Below, piece after piece: positions 61,219 to 61,264 of a stretch of 61,264 nucleotides of DNA. Every line of letters starts with the position of its first letter. Position 1 is the first letter of the stretch. The notes under the pieces are model-generated. The model searched no databases. It was not told the origin of the DNA and was given only the letters and a program-made list of their open reading frames with translations. The position numbers were made by a program, and so were the translations under genes. Source of the DNA: Bacteroidaceae bacterium. Lineage in GTDB: Bacteria; Bacteroidota; Bacteroidia; Bacteroidales; Bacteroidaceae. The stretch lies in NCBI GenBank assembly GCA_011959205.1, contig BLLV01000215.1:1-61264 (forward strand). The letters run 5' to 3'.

Positions 61219-61264
61219 TACGTTTGTTTTGGCTAATTTCATTTTCCATACTCCCTACATAACA

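Overview
The window looks like a Bacteroides/Phocaeicola-type chromosome (Bacteroidales). The support is TAnnTTTG-type -7 promoter boxes with TTTG -33 boxes, a PPi-dependent phosphofructokinase, a fused HisB, a UpxY-led capsule locus, IS66 remnants and family-typical small genes. All functional calls are from reading the sequence; no database search was run.

Layout. 1-0.7 kb: an IS66 transposase remnant. 1-4 kb: YccF-like protein and a pair of MacB/FtsX-type permeases without their own ATPase. 4-15 kb: housekeeping and envelope genes (GH25 muramidase, PPi-PFK, acyltransferase, amidase-like secreted protein, YgiQ-type radical SAM protein, rubrerythrin and PerR/Fur regulator). 15-24.6 kb: nadE converging on a hisG-hisD-hisC-hisB operon preceded by a 14-residue leader peptide with four consecutive His codons and an intrinsic terminator, then thioesterase and Dabb genes, udk and an MltF-like lytic transglycosylase. 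24.6-28.4 kb: YjbH-like protein, glycosyltransferase, radical SAM protein and small or broken genes. 28.5-39.3 kb: a capsule-type polysaccharide locus on the minus strand (upxY, unknown gene, GT2, Wzy, GT4, GT8, sulfotransferase, TagD-like cytidylyltransferase, Wzx), ending at an internally deleted IS66 element. 39.3-40.2 kb: non-coding DNA with a long inverted repeat, a degenerate 22-bp tandem array and nested palindromes. 40.2-56.7 kb: AAA-ATPase/nuclease-like protein, then a large efflux locus: histidine kinase, sigma-54 activator, TolC-like protein, six MacB-type permeases in three pairs, one ATPase, one permease remnant and a MacA-like adaptor. 56.7-61.2 kb: glucosaminidase-LysM protein, CBM9-like protein, Spy-like protein, DUF4476 lipoprotein, YbjQ and cytidine deaminase.

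The most interesting signal is regulatory. Three promoters, those of the MacA-like gene, the TolC-like gene and the distant permease pair at 1.4-3.9 kb, each carry a -24/-12 (sigma-54) element with a TGTCCG-N4-CGGACA palindrome centred about 52-54 bp upstream of the -24 box. The NtrC-type regulator encoded between them is the obvious candidate activator, so the window appears to hold one two-component, sigma-54-driven regulon of at least three transcription units around 40-50 kb apart. The second is the histidine attenuator. The third is the capsule leader: a Bacteroides-type promoter, an intrinsic terminator inside a roughly 550-nt leader and a hairpin just upstream of upxY, the layout expected for UpxY-mediated antitermination.
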